Positions 28,140 to 38,129 of a stretch of 64,000 nt of DNA are shown here, piece after piece. A program made the translations under genes and the position numbers. Under the pieces are notes generated by a model, which saw nothing but the letters and a program-made list of their open reading frames with translations, made no database searches and was not told where the DNA came from. Source of the DNA: Ignavibacteria bacterium (lineage in GTDB: Bacteria > Bacteroidota > Ignavibacteria > Ignavibacteriales > SURF-24); contig JAAXKN010000017.1 of assembly GCA_025612375.1 (NCBI GenBank), positions 22,621 to 86,620 of the forward strand. Direction: 5' to 3'. Position 1 is the stretch's first letter; each line of letters opens with the position of its first letter.

Positions 28140-28345
28140 TAATTTCCTCAAAATTGATACGGTATTTTAAGTATATTTGCAAATAATGGCAAGGCAAATG
28201 TGGAAAAGGAGTGTGATTAGTTTCACAGGGCGTTTTTAAGGAAACAAAAGGGTATGAAAATATGTTAAATATTCAGAAATTGGCATTGTATTTTTATACT
28301 GTTTTGCACAAAAGCTCATAAATATTAAAAAAATAGAGAAAAGAA

Positions 28346-29197
28346 ATGAATACATTAAAAACCGTGTTTTTTATGACCCTCATGATGGTACTATTCCTCT
28401 TTGTAGGGGGGCTGCTTGGAGGAGAAAGAGGGATAATGGTGGCTTTTATATTTTCACTCGTGATGAATTTCGGCTCGTACTGGTTTTCCGACAAGATTGT
28501 GCTTACAATGTACGGAGCCAAACAGGTCTCCGAAAATGAATTCCCTGCTCTTTACAGGATTGTTCGCGGCCTGGCAGAAAACGCTAAGCTCCCGATGCCT
28601 AAGGTTTACGTAATGGAAAACCCTACGCCCAACGCGTTTGCCACGGGAAGAAACCCTGAGCACGCTGCTGTTGCAGTTACGACGGGAATCCTTAATATGT
28701 TAACAGATGAAGAGCTCTCAGGCGTAATAGGCCATGAACTTGCGCACGTAAAGCACCGCGATATACTTATCGGCACCATTGTAGCCACGCTTGTAGGTAC
28801 AATTACATTTGTAGCCCGTATGGCAGGCTGGGCTTTGATGTTCGGCGGCGGGCGCGACCGCGACCGCGACGGAGAGGGGATAGGCGGCATATTCCTGCTC
28901 GTTTTGTCACCCATAATTGCAATGCTCATTCAGCTCGCAATTTCAAGATCCAGGGAATACCTGGCAGACGAGGGAGGATCCGAAATATCAGGAAAGCCCT
29001 TAATGCTGGCCTCAGCCTTAAACAAGCTCAACGTATACAATGAAAGGATGCCGATGCTTAATGCTCAGCCTTCATCAGCGCACCTGTTCATAGTAAGCCC
29101 CCTTTCAGGCAAATCCTTCTTAAAGGTATTCTCCACCCATCCTCCCATCGAGGAAAGGATCAAACGCCTCCAGGCCCTTGCCGCAAAGCAGGCATAA
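28346..29197 (+). CDS. htpX: Membrane zinc metalloprotease HtpX
   Basis: A 283-residue M48 protease for quality control of misfolded membrane proteins. The zinc site is 'GHELAHVKH' (HExxH near residues 129-133), with the third ligand glutamate in 'SREYLADEGG' (about 208). Two N-terminal helices, near residues 7-35, and two further helices at about 145-160 and 178-195 match the family topology. Glycine/charged residues 'GGGRDRDRDGEG' interrupt the loop between the last two helices. The gene lies between a divergent promoter region and a terminator. Confidence 0.94.
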   Translation: MNTLKTVFFMTLMMVLFLFVGGLLGGERGIMVAFIFSLVMNFGSYWFSDKIVLTMYGAKQVSENEFPALYRIVRGLAENAKLPMPKVYVMENPTPNAFATGRNPEHAAVAVTTGILNMLTDEELSGVIGHELAHVKHRDILIGTIVATLVGTITFVARMAGWALMFGGGRDRDRDGEGIGGIFLLVLSPIIAMLIQLAISRSREYLADEGGSEISGKPLMLASALNKLNVYNERMPMLNAQPSSAHLFIVSPLSGKSFLKVFSTHPPIEERIKRLQALAAKQA

Positions 29198-29214
29198 TCT
29201 GAATTGATTAAAAT

Positions 29215-29244
29215 AAAAAACCCGCATTTAAGGCGGGTTTTTAT
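29215..29244. terminator. Bidirectional terminator between htpX and gpsA
   Basis: AAAAACCCGC (29216-29225) pairs with GCGGGTTTTT (29233-29242) across 7 bases. The A-run on the left also serves the minus-strand gene. Confidence 0.85.
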
Positions 29245-29251
29245 TTTGAAA

Positions 29252-30247
29252 TTACTCTGACTTCATATCTCGCGTCATGAGGTCCGTTGTGGCCTTGACG
29301 GGATCTTTGTCCTCAAATAAAACCGAATATACTTCATTTACTATCGGCGTGCTTACCTTGTGAACTTCCGCCAGGTTCTTGACCGAACGGCAGGTCTCAA
29401 CCCCTTCGGCTACCATGGTCATCGACTTTAATACCTGCTTTAACGTCTTTCCTTCGCCAATCTTTTCCCCAACAAACCTGTTGCGGCTGTGGCGGCTCAT
29501 GCACGTTACTATTAAATCCCCCATGCCTGAAAGACCAGCAAACGTTTCGGCTTTTGCCCCCATTGCAGCCCCCAGCCTCGAGATCTCTGCTATGCCGCGC
29601 GTCATAATGGCGGCTTTTGTGTTGTCACCGAACTTGGCGCCATCTATAATACCGGCACCAATTGCAATTACATTTTTTACCGCGCCACCAAGCTCAACGC
29701 CCAGAATATCGGTGGATGAATAGACTCTGAAATATGAGACTATAAACGCTCCCTGTATGCTTTTACTTGTGGCATCCGACTTTGATGCGGCTACAACGGC
29801 CGTCGGAATGCGGCGGCTTACCTCTTCGGCATGGCTCGGGCCTGAAAGGACTCCTATCTGCTCTTCGCTTAACTGCGGTATCTCGTCTTTTAACATCTGC
29901 GACATCGTAAGAAGCGACTTGTTCTCAATTCCCTTTGCAACACTTACAAGAATTGAGTTTTTTATCTGCGCAAAATCGATTTTCTTTACCACGCTCCTTA
30001 AGAACTGCGACGGAACGGCCATTACTGTCATATGGTTGTTATCAAGGGCATCATCCAGGTCGTGCGTAATTATCATCTCCTGCGGAATCTGAATGCCAGG
30101 CAGGTAAAGTTTGTTCTCCCTTATTTTATCCAGGGTTTTTGCATACTGGCGGTCATACTCCCAAAGAGAAACCTTGTGCCCGTTATAATGAAGCAGTATT
30201 GCCAGGGTTGTTCCCCAGCCGCCTGCGCCTAAAACTGTAATATTCAT
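29252..30247 (-). CDS. gpsA: Glycerol-3-phosphate dehydrogenase [NAD(P)+]
   Basis: A 331-residue enzyme reducing dihydroxyacetone phosphate to sn-glycerol-3-phosphate for phospholipid synthesis. NAD(P) binding is by 'VLGAGGWGTTLAILL' near residues 4-18. Conserved family blocks include 'SVAKGIENKSLLTMS', 'VLSGPSHAEEV', the catalytic lysine region 'GGAVKNVIAIGAGI' and 'AGLSGMGDLIVTC'. The next gene upstream on the strand is plsY, which uses the product. The two lie about 205 bases apart with a possible terminator between. Confidence 0.95.
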   Translation of the reverse strand: MNITVLGAGGWGTTLAILLHYNGHKVSLWEYDRQYAKTLDKIRENKLYLPGIQIPQEMIITHDLDDALDNNHMTVMAVPSQFLRSVVKKIDFAQIKNSILVSVAKGIENKSLLTMSQMLKDEIPQLSEEQIGVLSGPSHAEEVSRRIPTAVVAASKSDATSKSIQGAFIVSYFRVYSSTDILGVELGGAVKNVIAIGAGIIDGAKFGDNTKAAIMTRGIAEISRLGAAMGAKAETFAGLSGMGDLIVTCMSRHSRNRFVGEKIGEGKTLKQVLKSMTMVAEGVETCRSVKNLAEVHKVSTPIVNEVYSVLFEDKDPVKATTDLMTRDMKSE

Positions 30248-30391
30248 ATTCTCTTAATTCTCATGTATTAAAAATCCGGATCCTGCCCCGCCGGGGCGGA
30301 ATTTAACTAAAATATTCCGGCAATTAAAAATATCTTTTTTACTGAAAAATGTAAACGGGTAAAGTATGGAGAAATGCGGAAACATAAAAAA

Positions 30392-30433
30392 AAGAGAGAA
30401 AGTCCGCCGTAAATAATGCGTCCAGTCTCTCTT
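30392..30433 (-). terminator. Candidate terminator after plsY
   Basis: On the minus strand AAGAGAGA and TCTCTCTT (arms 30392-30399 and 30426-30433) enclose a 26-base loop and are followed by a T8 tract. The stem is short for so long a loop. Confidence 0.5.
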
Positions 30434-30453
30434 AAAAATAAATTCCAGGCAAT

Positions 30454-31122
30454 CTAAGCTTTTTTCCTGCCGGATAAAGATATTCTGCTTTCTTTTCCGC
30501 TGAAGATTCTGCCGAGATTTGCACGGTGCGTATAGAGTATCAGTAAACAGATTCCAATTGAGAAGGGGAGTACAACGCCGTATCCCTGTATGTTCGCGTG
30601 GAAAATGTTCTCACGGATAAACAAAATTAAAGGTACCGATATGGCGCCCAGAATCGATCCGAGCGAAATATACTTTGAAACTACTACAACAATAATAAAG
30701 ACCCCGATTGCAAAGAGCATGTCGACTGTAATGATTGACATAAGCATGCCGAGAGCCGTTGCAATTCCTTTTCCGCCCCTGAAACCGGCGAAAATCGTCC
30801 AGATGTGCCCTATAACGGCGGCAACACCTGCAATGATCTGTACTAGCGTAAAGTCGTCAAAAGGTGTGGCGTTCTCGAAGGGGAAGCTGCCGTAATGCAG
30901 TCTTGCCACAAGAACAACTGCAAGAGCCCCCTTAAGGGCATCCAGAAGAATGACCAGTATGCCATACTTCCAGCCTAAAATCCTGTATACGTTCGTTCCT
31001 CCGGCATTTCCGCTGCCGTAGTTTCTGATGTCGATTCCTTTAACAAGTTTTCCCACTATAATGCTTGTGGGTATAGATCCGATCAGATACGATAATAATA
31101 TGATTGTTGTTAAGAGATACAT
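30454..31122 (-). CDS. plsY: Glycerol-3-phosphate acyltransferase PlsY
   Basis: A 222-residue polytopic inner-membrane enzyme that transfers an acyl group from acyl-phosphate to glycerol-3-phosphate, the first acylation of phospholipid synthesis. The three conserved motifs are present: 'YGSGNAGGTNVYR' near residue 35, 'GHIWTIFAGFRGGKGIAT' near 108-125, and 'NLGRIFSGKESRI' near 200-212. The PlsX partner is not in the window. It neighbours gpsA, which supplies its substrate. Confidence 0.94.
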   Translation of the reverse strand: MYLLTTIILLSYLIGSIPTSIIVGKLVKGIDIRNYGSGNAGGTNVYRILGWKYGILVILLDALKGALAVVLVARLHYGSFPFENATPFDDFTLVQIIAGVAAVIGHIWTIFAGFRGGKGIATALGMLMSIITVDMLFAIGVFIIVVVVSKYISLGSILGAISVPLILFIRENIFHANIQGYGVVLPFSIGICLLILYTHRANLGRIFSGKESRISLSGRKKA

Positions 31123-31276
31123 ATCAAAAATGCTTAAAATGATTGACTTCTAAAAAAATTATATAAATAACGGTGTATAATATCAATATAAAATTATATT
31201 ATAGCTACTGTTAATTGAGCGAAATTTTCAGTATAATCCGGAAAATTGATTAATTCCGTGCCTCGCGGCACAAAAA

Positions 31277-31957
31277 TTACAAAATCCCGCTTAACTTTTC
31301 AAATAGTTCAAAGTCGGGTCTGGTAGTAATCTTAAAATTAAGTACCGAACCTTCCACAATTTTCACCTTAAATCCGGCTCTTGTTACCAGCATTGATTCA
31401 TCAGTCCCGTAAAAATTTGCCTCAAAGGCATCTTCAAGCGCCTTTCTGATAATGTGGTACTTGAAGATTTGCGGAGTCTGGGCGTAAAATACGTCACTCC
31501 TGTCGAGGAACGAAGAGACAAACTCCTCTCCCTTCAGCAGCGTATCGCGCGCCTTAATGCAGACCAGCACGCTCTGGAACTCTTCGGCCTGTTTTATGGC
31601 TTCAGTTAAAATCTTCTGGCTTAAGAGGGGCCGTGCGGCATCGTGTACCGCAATGAGATCCTCTTTATCGGCCTTTATTGAAGTGATGGCATTGAAGACG
31701 GAGTCCTGCCTTTCTTTGCCTCCGTTTACAATAGATTTTAGCTTTGTAAACTGATATTTAGCTGCAACATTCTCAAGGAGTTCAAAATAATCGGGCTGCG
31801 CAGCTACAACTATTTCATCAATTAAATCTGATTTCTGGAACACTTCAAGCGTATAGGCGATCAGTTCCCGCCCGTGTATTTTCTGATACTGCTTGGGAAC
31901 CTCACAACCGAAACGCTTTCCCTGCCCGCCGGCAGGTATAACTGCAATAGTCCTCAT
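31277..31957 (-). CDS. ispD: 2-C-methyl-D-erythritol 4-phosphate cytidylyltransferase
   Basis: A 226-residue nucleotidyltransferase making CDP-methylerythritol in the MEP isoprenoid pathway. The CTP-binding loop is '[12 protein letters not shown]' (residues 6-17), followed by '[20 protein letters not shown]', the conserved '[10 protein letters not shown]' (about 104-113), 'AQTPQIFKY' and 'TDESMLV'. It fits the stand-alone IspD length, so it is not the IspDF fusion. Its start overlaps the queA stop by 4 bases (ATGA type), implying translational coupling. Confidence 0.94.
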   Translation of the reverse strand: MRTIAVIPAGGQGKRFGCEVPKQYQKIHGRELIAYTLEVFQKSDLIDEIVVAAQPDYFELLENVAAKYQFTKLKSIVNGGKERQDSVFNAITSIKADKEDLIAVHDAARPLLSQKILTEAIKQAEEFQSVLVCIKARDTLLKGEEFVSSFLDRSDVFYAQTPQIFKYHIIRKALEDAFEANFYGTDESMLVTRAGFKVKIVEGSVLNFKITTRPDFELFEKLSGIL

Positions 31958-32988
31958 ATGATCAGCATCGCGTCGCCATAACTTAAGAATCTGTAGTTTT
32001 CCTTTAATGCTTTCTTGTATGCCTTCATCAGCAGGTCGTAACCTGCAAATGCCGAGGCAAGCATGATAAGTGTAGATTCAGGCGCATGGAAGTTGGTTAT
32101 AAGTCTCTGTACTATCTTAAAGTCGTAAGGCGGAAAGATAAATTTATCCGTCCAGCCATGGTTCGGCTTTACGAACCCTTCGGCCGTAACGCTGCTCTCA
32201 AGGGCGCGCGTTGAACTGGTGCCGGTTACAAAAACCCTGTGCTTGTTCTGTATTGCCTTGTTTATTGTATCTGCGGACTGTGTCGAAATTTCAAAATATT
32301 CGGAATCCATTTTGTGCTTCGTCAGGTCTTCAACCTCAACGGGACGGAAAGTGCCAAGTCCTATGTGCAGCACTACGGGTGCAATTTTGATCCCTTTTTT
32401 CTTTATTTTGTCAAGGAGCTCTTCTGTAAAGTGGAGCCCTGCTGTCGGGGCTGCAACGGCACCGTCAACTTTCGCATAGACAGTCTGGTAATTTTCCTTG
32501 TCTTCCGGCACCGGATCCCTTTTAATGTATGGCGGAAGGGGAGTAAGCCCGATTTTCTCGACAGCCTTAAAAACGTTGCCCGGCTGGTTGAAACGGACCG
32601 TACGGCCGCGTGAGGTCGTATTGTCAATTACTTCGCACCAGAGCTTGTCGTTAAAGTATATCCTGTTGCCGATTCTTACCTTCCGTGCAGGATCGACAAT
32701 AACATCCCATATGCATTCTTCCTTGTTCAGTTCTCTTAATAAAAAGACCTCGATCTTTGCATTGGTTCTTTCTTTTTTTCCATATAAGCGCGCCTGAATA
32801 ACTTTTGTTTCGTTTACAACCAGGACGTCTCCTTTTTCCATGTAATCAATCACATCGCTGAACACTTTGGATTCTATAGTCTGATGTTCCCTGTCGAGCA
32901 CCAACAGTTTGGCGCTATCCCTGGGTTCAACCGGAAATTTGGCTATTTGAGTCTTTGGTAAGTTGAAATTAAAGTCCGATAGTTTCAT
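31954..32988 (-). CDS. queA: tRNA preQ1(34) S-adenosylmethionine ribosyltransferase-isomerase
   Basis: A 344-residue enzyme that adds the cyclopentenediol ring from SAM to 7-aminomethyl-7-deazaguanine in tRNA, making epoxyqueuosine. Family features include '[20 protein letters not shown]' at the start, '[15 protein letters not shown]' near residue 180, '[14 protein letters not shown]' and the C-terminal '[20 protein letters not shown]'. Length is normal. It is the upstream member of a coupled pair with ispD, a pairing with no obvious pathway logic. GGAGAC lies just before the ATG. Confidence 0.95.
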   Translation of the reverse strand: MKLSDFNFNLPKTQIAKFPVEPRDSAKLLVLDREHQTIESKVFSDVIDYMEKGDVLVVNETKVIQARLYGKKERTNAKIEVFLLRELNKEECIWDVIVDPARKVRIGNRIYFNDKLWCEVIDNTTSRGRTVRFNQPGNVFKAVEKIGLTPLPPYIKRDPVPEDKENYQTVYAKVDGAVAAPTAGLHFTEELLDKIKKKGIKIAPVVLHIGLGTFRPVEVEDLTKHKMDSEYFEISTQSADTINKAIQNKHRVFVTGTSSTRALESSVTAEGFVKPNHGWTDKFIFPPYDFKIVQRLITNFHAPESTLIMLASAFAGYDLLMKAYKKALKENYRFLSYGDAMLII

Positions 32989-33031
32989 TTGGTCTCCTTA
33001 CTATCATGAATAAAGCCAATTTAATAAGAAA

Positions 33032-33066
33032 GCAGCAGTCCCGGCCATTACTGCCCGGGCTGCTGC
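33032..33066 (-). terminator. Terminator after ppdK
   Basis: GCAGCAG plus CCCGG (33032-33044) pair with CCGGG plus CTGCTGC (33055-33066), interrupted by a single bulged base. The minus strand continues TTTCTTATT. It lies between ppdK (stop at 33080) and queA. Confidence 0.7.
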
Positions 33067-33079
33067 CTCATCTGATCAT

Positions 33080-36000
33080 TTATTTTTTCTTGTTCGTTTT
33101 CTTAGCTGCTGTCTTGACGTTTCCTTTTCCAGCCTTTTTAGCAACTACGGCTTTCTTAGGAGCGGCCTTTGCCTGGGCAGCTTTCTTTGCGGCAGGTTTA
33201 GCTGCTGTCTTTACAGCTGCCTTCACAGCTGCCTTCACAGCTGCCTTTGCTGCCGGTTTGGCTGAAGCCTTGGCTGCAGTTTTAGCAGCAGTTTTAGCAG
33301 CAGTTTTAGCAGCAGTTTTAACTGCCGGCTTGGCTGCAGGTTTCTTGGCTGCTGCTTTTTTTGCAACCGGCTTTGCAGCCTTCTTTGCAGCTGTCTTTGC
33401 CACTGCCTTAACTGCCGGCTTTGCAGCAGTGACTGCCTTTGACTGCTGTTCCTTCAGTGCAGCTCTTGCAGCGGCAAGGCGTGCAATTGGAACTCTGAAT
33501 GGTGAACAGCTTACATAGTTGAGACCTGCCCTGTGGCAGAATTCAACTGAAGCCGGATCGCCTCCGTGCTCGCCGCAGATACCAACCTTAAGCTCAGGTC
33601 TTACTGAACGGCCTTTCTGCGTGCCGATCTCAACCAGCTGTCCGACACCTTCAACGTCAATTGAGATGAAAGGATCAATCGGGAGGATTTCCTTCTCAAC
33701 GTAAAGAGGCAGGAACTTGCCGGCGTCATCTCTTGAAAGACCGAATGTGGTCTGTGTAAGGTCGTTGGTTCCAAAGCTGAAGAACTGAGCGCGTTCTGCA
33801 ATCTTGTCTGCTGTTACGGCAGCTCTCGGCAGCTCGATCATGGTTCCTACCAGAAAATCGATCTTTACGCCCTTCTCCTTCATGACTTCAGCTGCAACCC
33901 TTCTTACGATCTCTTCCTGGAGCTTCAGTTCTTCAACTGTGCTTACAAGAGGAATCATAATTTCAGGCTTAACCTTGATCTTCTTCTTTGAAACGTTGCA
34001 TGCGGCTTCGAAGATAGCCCTTGCCTGCATTTCAGTGATTTCAGGATAGCTGATGCCAAGGCGGCAGCCCCTGAAACCGAGCATCGGGTTGAATTCCTTG
34101 AGGGATTCGATCTTATCGATTACTCTCTGTGCAGGAACGTTCAGCGAATTTGCAACTTCCTGGATCTCATCTGCTTCGTGAGGCAGGAATTCATGCAAAG
34201 GTGGATCCAGAGTTCTGATTGTTGCAGGTCTTCCGCCCATGGCCATGAAGAGTCCTTCAAAATCGTCTCTCTGATAAGGAAGCAGTTTTGCAAGCGCAGC
34301 CTGTCTTTCCTCGTGTGTCTCGGCAAGTATCATCTCTCTTACAGAAAGAATCCTGTTCTCGCCGAAGAACATGTGCTCTGTACGGCAAAGGCCTATACCT
34401 TCGGCTCCGAATGCAATTGCATTCTGTGCCTGATCAGGCTGGTCGGCGTTGGTTCTGATGCCAAGGCGCCTTACCTTGTCGGCCCATGTCATAAGATCAT
34501 TGTATGTCTTGAATACGGCTGATTCCTGGGGCTTCATGGTCTTTGTAATAAGAACCTGAACAACCTCTGAAGGCTTGGTCTCAAGTTTTCCAACAATAAC
34601 TTCACCTGTGGATCCGTCGATTGATATATATTCGCCACGGTTGATAACAACGTCTTTGCCTGATACCCTGATAGTTCCGGCAGCGTAGTTGATGAGGAGG
34701 TTACCGCATCCTGCAACGCAAACCTTGCCCATCTGGCGTGCAACCAAAGCAGCGTGTGAAGTCATACCGCCTCTTGCTGTTAAGATACCTACTGCAGCGT
34801 TCATACCTTTGATATCTTCAGGAGAGGTTTCAATTCTGACAAGAACAACTTTTTCGCCCTTGGCTGCTTCTTCTTCAGCTTCTTCAGCCGAGAAGACAAC
34901 TTTGCCTGAAGCGGCGCCCGGACCTGCGTTGAGGCCTTTGGCAATAAGCCTTCCTTCGTCAACGGCTTTTTTCTTTTCCTTTGAATCGAAGATAGGCCTT
35001 AAGAGCTGGTTCAGCTGATCGGGCTCAATTCTCATTAAAGCTTCTTCGCGCGAAATGAGTCTTTCCTTTACCATATCATAAGCGATTTTGATGGCGGCAA
35101 AGCCTGTTCTCTTTCCAACGCGGCACTGGAGCATCCAGAGCTTGCCCTGCTGGATTGTGAACTCGATATCCATCATATCCTTGTAATGCTTTTCGAGCTT
35201 CTTTCTGATGTCGTCAAGCTGCCTGTAGATTTTTGCGTTGTCTTCCTTCAGTTTTGCAATGGGAAGAGGAGTGCGTACGCCGGCAACGACGTCTTCGCCC
35301 TGTGCGTTAAAGAGGTATTCTCCGTAGAATACATTTTCGCCCGATGCCGCGTCTCTTGTAAATGCAACGCCTGTACCTGAATCTTCTCCCATGTTGCCGA
35401 ATACCATCGACTGAACGTTAACGGCTGTACCCCAGCTGGCAGGTATGTCATTAAGCTTTCTGTAAACGATGGCTCTTTCGTTCATCCATGAACCGAATAC
35501 AGCGCCGATTGCGCCCCAGAGCTGTGTCATAGGATCATCGGGGAAACTGTTGCCGGTCTTGGCCAGGATTTCAGCTTTGAATTCCTGTACCAGTTCTTTC
35601 AGGTGATCAGCTGTAAGGTCTGTATCTTTTGTAATTCCGTTCTCGTGCTTTTTCTTGTCCAGGATAACTTCAAACGGATCGAGTTCATGCTTTTCGACCG
35701 GTTTAAGTCCCAAAACAACGTCGCCATACATCTGAACAAATCTTCTGTATGAATCGTAGGCAAATCTCGGATTATTTGTCTTGGCAATCAGGCCTTCAAC
35801 TGTAGTATCATTCAAGCCGAGGTTTAAGATTGTATCCATCATACCAGGCATTGAAGCTCTGGCGCCGCTCCTGACAGAAACCAAAAGCGGGTTTTTAGGA
35901 TCGCCAAATTTGGCTCCCATTTCCTTTTCAACTTTCTTGAGAGCGTCCAGCACCGACTTCTGCAGCTCTGCTGGATACTTCTTCTTGTTGTCATAGTAAT

Positions 36001-36166
36001 ATGTACATACGTCAGTGGTGATTGTAAAGCCGGCTGGTACTGGCAGTCCGATGTTAACCATTTCGGCCAGGTTTGCACCCTTGCCGCCGAGCAGGTTTTT
36101 CATGTCTGCTTTGCCTTCAGCTTTCCCGGCACCAAAGAAATAAACATACTTTGGGGTCTTAGCCAT
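33080..36166 (-). CDS. ppdK: Pyruvate, phosphate dikinase with a long Ala/Lys-rich C-terminal tail
   Basis: A 1028-residue enzyme interconverting pyruvate + ATP + Pi and PEP + AMP + PPi. The ATP-grasp domain begins '[20 protein letters not shown]'. The swivelling domain carries the phospho-accepting histidine in '[12 protein letters not shown]' (near residue 467). The PEP-binding barrel ends '[19 protein letters not shown]' and '[17 protein letters not shown]' near residue 900, the normal end of PPDK (about 875-900 residues). A further ~120 residues follow, composed almost only of A, K, P, V and T in 4-residue repeats (KTAA, KAAV, KPAA). They resemble the lysine-rich tail of histone H1 or of bacterial H1-like proteins. 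The tail is in frame and ends 'KKTNKKK'. Confidence 0.95.
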   Translation of the reverse strand: MAKTPKYVYFFGAGKAEGKADMKNLLGGKGANLAEMVNIGLPVPAGFTITTDVCTYYYDNKKKYPAELQKSVLDALKKVEKEMGAKFGDPKNPLLVSVRSGARASMPGMMDTILNLGLNDTTVEGLIAKTNNPRFAYDSYRRFVQMYGDVVLGLKPVEKHELDPFEVILDKKKHENGITKDTDLTADHLKELVQEFKAEILAKTGNSFPDDPMTQLWGAIGAVFGSWMNERAIVYRKLNDIPASWGTAVNVQSMVFGNMGEDSGTGVAFTRDAASGENVFYGEYLFNAQGEDVVAGVRTPLPIAKLKEDNAKIYRQLDDIRKKLEKHYKDMMDIEFTIQQGKLWMLQCRVGKRTGFAAIKIAYDMVKERLISREEALMRIEPDQLNQLLRPIFDSKEKKKAVDEGRLIAKGLNAGPGAASGKVVFSAEEAEEEAAKGEKVVLVRIETSPEDIKGMNAAVGILTARGGMTSHAALVARQMGKVCVAGCGNLLINYAAGTIRVSGKDVVINRGEYISIDGSTGEVIVGKLETKPSEVVQVLITKTMKPQESAVFKTYNDLMTWADKVRRLGIRTNADQPDQAQNAIAFGAEGIGLCRTEHMFFGENRILSVREMILAETHEERQAALAKLLPYQRDDFEGLFMAMGGRPATIRTLDPPLHEFLPHEADEIQEVANSLNVPAQRVIDKIESLKEFNPMLGFRGCRLGISYPEITEMQARAIFEAACNVSKKKIKVKPEIMIPLVSTVEELKLQEEIVRRVAAEVMKEKGVKIDFLVGTMIELPRAAVTADKIAERAQFFSFGTNDLTQTTFGLSRDDAGKFLPLYVEKEILPIDPFISIDVEGVGQLVEIGTQKGRSVRPELKVGICGEHGGDPASVEFCHRAGLNYVSCSPFRVPIARLAAARAALKEQQSKAVTAAKPAVKAVAKTAAKKAAKPVAKKAAAKKPAAKPAVKTAAKTAAKTAAKTAAKASAKPAAKAAVKAAVKAAVKTAAKPAAKKAAQAKAAPKKAVVAKKAGKGNVKTAAKKTNKKK
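33213..33320. repeat. 12-base tandem repeats coding the PPDK tail
   Basis: Two 12-base tandem repeats are visible on the plus strand. acagctgccttc occurs three times at 33213-33248, the last copy with one change. gcagttttagca occurs three times plus nine bases at 33276-33320. In the minus-strand gene each unit encodes four residues (KAAV and KTAA), so copy number can change without a frameshift. Confidence 0.85.
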
Positions 36167-36386
36167 TAATTTTCCTCCATTCCATTGTTAATTAAAATTA
36201 CATAATCCTTTGACCATTTAAGTCAGATTATATTAGTACAGTTATTTACGGTACCGCCCCGGGTCTTTTTCTTTTCCTGTCCCCGGAGCATTTTAGGGCC
36301 TCTGTACTGTAAATTCCATACAGCACAAGTAAGAAAAAATCAAACAGTTAATTTAAACCGCAATTATAATTTTACAAACTTTATTA

Positions 36387-37433
36387 CTAAACTTCTATTT
36401 TATTCAGCAGGAATTCTTCAAATTCTGCCCTGTTTTCAATGTCCATCTCAATTTTGAGATAGTAAATGTCTATGTCATCCAGCTCTTTTGAAAAACGCGA
36501 AAGCTTTACGGCATCCTTCTGCGTCGTAATGACAGAGTGCGAATTGGTCGAGTAAAATGCTTTCCTTATTGCCTGCACGTCTCTGAGCGTATAATCCTTA
36601 TGGTCCTTAAAGAGGAGCTGGTTCTCGGTATCAATATTGGACTGTATTAAAATGTTCAGGAACGACTGCGGGTTCGCAATCCCGCTGATTACCAGGCTCT
36701 TCTGCCCCCTGAAATCCTGCAGGTCGTAATACCTGTGGCTCTTTACGTCAAAAAGCCCTGCGGCCCTGTAAAAGGCGTTAAATATTTTTTTCTTGTCGAA
36801 GTATCCCCTCAGCTGGGGAGGTAAAAATCCTATCGTTGAAAATTTCCTGTTAATGATAACCGCATCGGCACGCCTGACTGAAGTGAACGGCTCACGCATC
36901 AGCCCCACGGGCAGAAGATTCTGATCCATGCCTCCTGACTTCAGAAGGAAACTGTTGTCAAAGATGAGTATGTTAAGATCCCTGTGTATCCACCTGTGCT
37001 GGAATGCGTCATCAAGAACAATTACTTCAACGTTCGTATCCCTCAGCATGCGGCGCGCTCCTTCAACCCTTTTTTCACTTACTGCCGCAGGCACGCTGCA
37101 CTCCAGTGCCGTAAGGTATATCTCGTCGCCGCAGGCACTGACCTCACTCTGAATTTCATTTCCTTCGGAGACAAGGCGGTAGCCTTTTGAATTTCTTCCG
37201 TAACCGCGGCTTAATACGCCTACTTTCTTTCCTGCTTTCTTCAGTATGTCGGTTACCATTATTACAGCAGGGGTTTTCCCCGATCCGCCCACAGTAATAT
37301 TTCCAATTGATATTACCCTGGCGTCAACTCTTTCCGACTTGTATATACCCTTGTCGAAAAGATAATTGCGTATCCCTATGATCCACCTGTATACCGGGGT
37401 CAGAGGGAATAAAATAATTCTTAAAAACAACAT
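36387..37433 (-). CDS. lpxK: Tetraacyldisaccharide 4'-kinase (lipid A synthesis)
   Basis: A 348-residue inner-membrane-associated kinase that phosphorylates the 4' position of the lipid A disaccharide. It has an N-terminal hydrophobic segment with 'YLFDKGIYKS'. The P-loop is 'VGGSGKTPAVIM' near residues 48-60, followed by 'SRGYGRNSKGY' and 'LDDAFQHR', both typical of LpxK. It shares one base with the upstream acyltransferase (stop-start TGATG), so the two are coupled. With lpxB nearby it marks a lipid A gene cluster. Confidence 0.93.
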   Translation of the reverse strand: MLFLRIILFPLTPVYRWIIGIRNYLFDKGIYKSERVDARVISIGNITVGGSGKTPAVIMVTDILKKAGKKVGVLSRGYGRNSKGYRLVSEGNEIQSEVSACGDEIYLTALECSVPAAVSEKRVEGARRMLRDTNVEVIVLDDAFQHRWIHRDLNILIFDNSFLLKSGGMDQNLLPVGLMREPFTSVRRADAVIINRKFSTIGFLPPQLRGYFDKKKIFNAFYRAAGLFDVKSHRYYDLQDFRGQKSLVISGIANPQSFLNILIQSNIDTENQLLFKDHKDYTLRDVQAIRKAFYSTNSHSVITTQKDAVKLSRFSKELDDIDIYYLKIEMDIENRAEFEEFLLNKIEV

Positions 37434-38089
37434 CAGAAATTACCTGCCTCTTCCTGTAAATCATTCAGCTTACGTTCACATTCTTCAATGAGTTTTGTTG
37501 TTTCCTCATAGCTCAGTTCGCTGCAGACAGAAACCGGGTCAGAAAAAACCAGATTAATACTCGTAAAAAACTTCGGCAATTCAAAACGGTCCCAGCTTCC
37601 TAAAATTCTTTTTTTCTTAACCCCCACGCCTACAAGTATGAGCGGTATGCCTGCTTTCTTTGCCACCACCACCGCACCGGCCTTAAGCTTGTGGTAAGGC
37701 CCTTTGGGACCGTCGGGCGTTATGGCAACCGGGCGGCCTGAAGACGCTGCCTGAAGCAGAAGCTTCAGCGCCATGCTTCCTCCGTCGTTGCTTGATCCGC
37801 GGATAACCCTGTAGTTCCATTTCGTCAGTATCTTATCAAGTAGTCTTCCGTCTTTGCTTCTGCTTACAAGTGCCGAAAAATCAAGATCCTTATTTATATA
37901 CCACGGAATAAGCATTGAGCCGTGCCAGAATGCAAAAACAAAATTCTTATTCTCCTTAATTAGACGGTCGAAGTGCTCCCTGTTCCTGGAATTGATCTTC
38001 AGTGTCTTTAAGAGCAACGATATTCCGGAATAAAGGAAATAATTGCCCAGGAATCTTAATATGTCCTGTCCAAGCTTTTTCAGCTTCAT
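37433..38089 (-). CDS. DUF374-type lysophospholipid/lipid A acyltransferase
   Basis: A 218-residue membrane-associated acyltransferase of the LPLAT superfamily, DUF374 branch. 'FVFAFWHGSMLIPWYI' provides the HxxxD-like histidine near residue 55, and the conserved 'ITPDGPKGPYHKLKAGAVV' lies near residues 122-140. The branch is commonly found beside lpxK and kdtA and is thought to acylate lipid A or phospholipid. The exact acceptor is not known. It lies in the lpx cluster, coupled to lpxK. Confidence 0.85.
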   Translation of the reverse strand: MKLKKLGQDILRFLGNYFLYSGISLLLKTLKINSRNREHFDRLIKENKNFVFAFWHGSMLIPWYINKDLDFSALVSRSKDGRLLDKILTKWNYRVIRGSSNDGGSMALKLLLQAASSGRPVAITPDGPKGPYHKLKAGAVVVAKKAGIPLILVGVGVKKKRILGSWDRFELPKFFTSINLVFSDPVSVCSELSYEETTKLIEECERKLNDLQEEAGNF

Positions 38090-38129
38090 ATATGATATCT
38101 TCCTCTGTGATCCGGAAAATTCTTAAATC

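Noticed and set aside
33213..33320. CRISPR-like spaced repeats
   Set aside because: The 12-base units are directly tandem with no unique spacers and encode protein repeats.
33006..33518. A 170-codon plus-strand frame rich in Ala and Phe
   Set aside because: It is the antisense of the repetitive PPDK tail; its composition comes from the tandem repeats and it has no family features.
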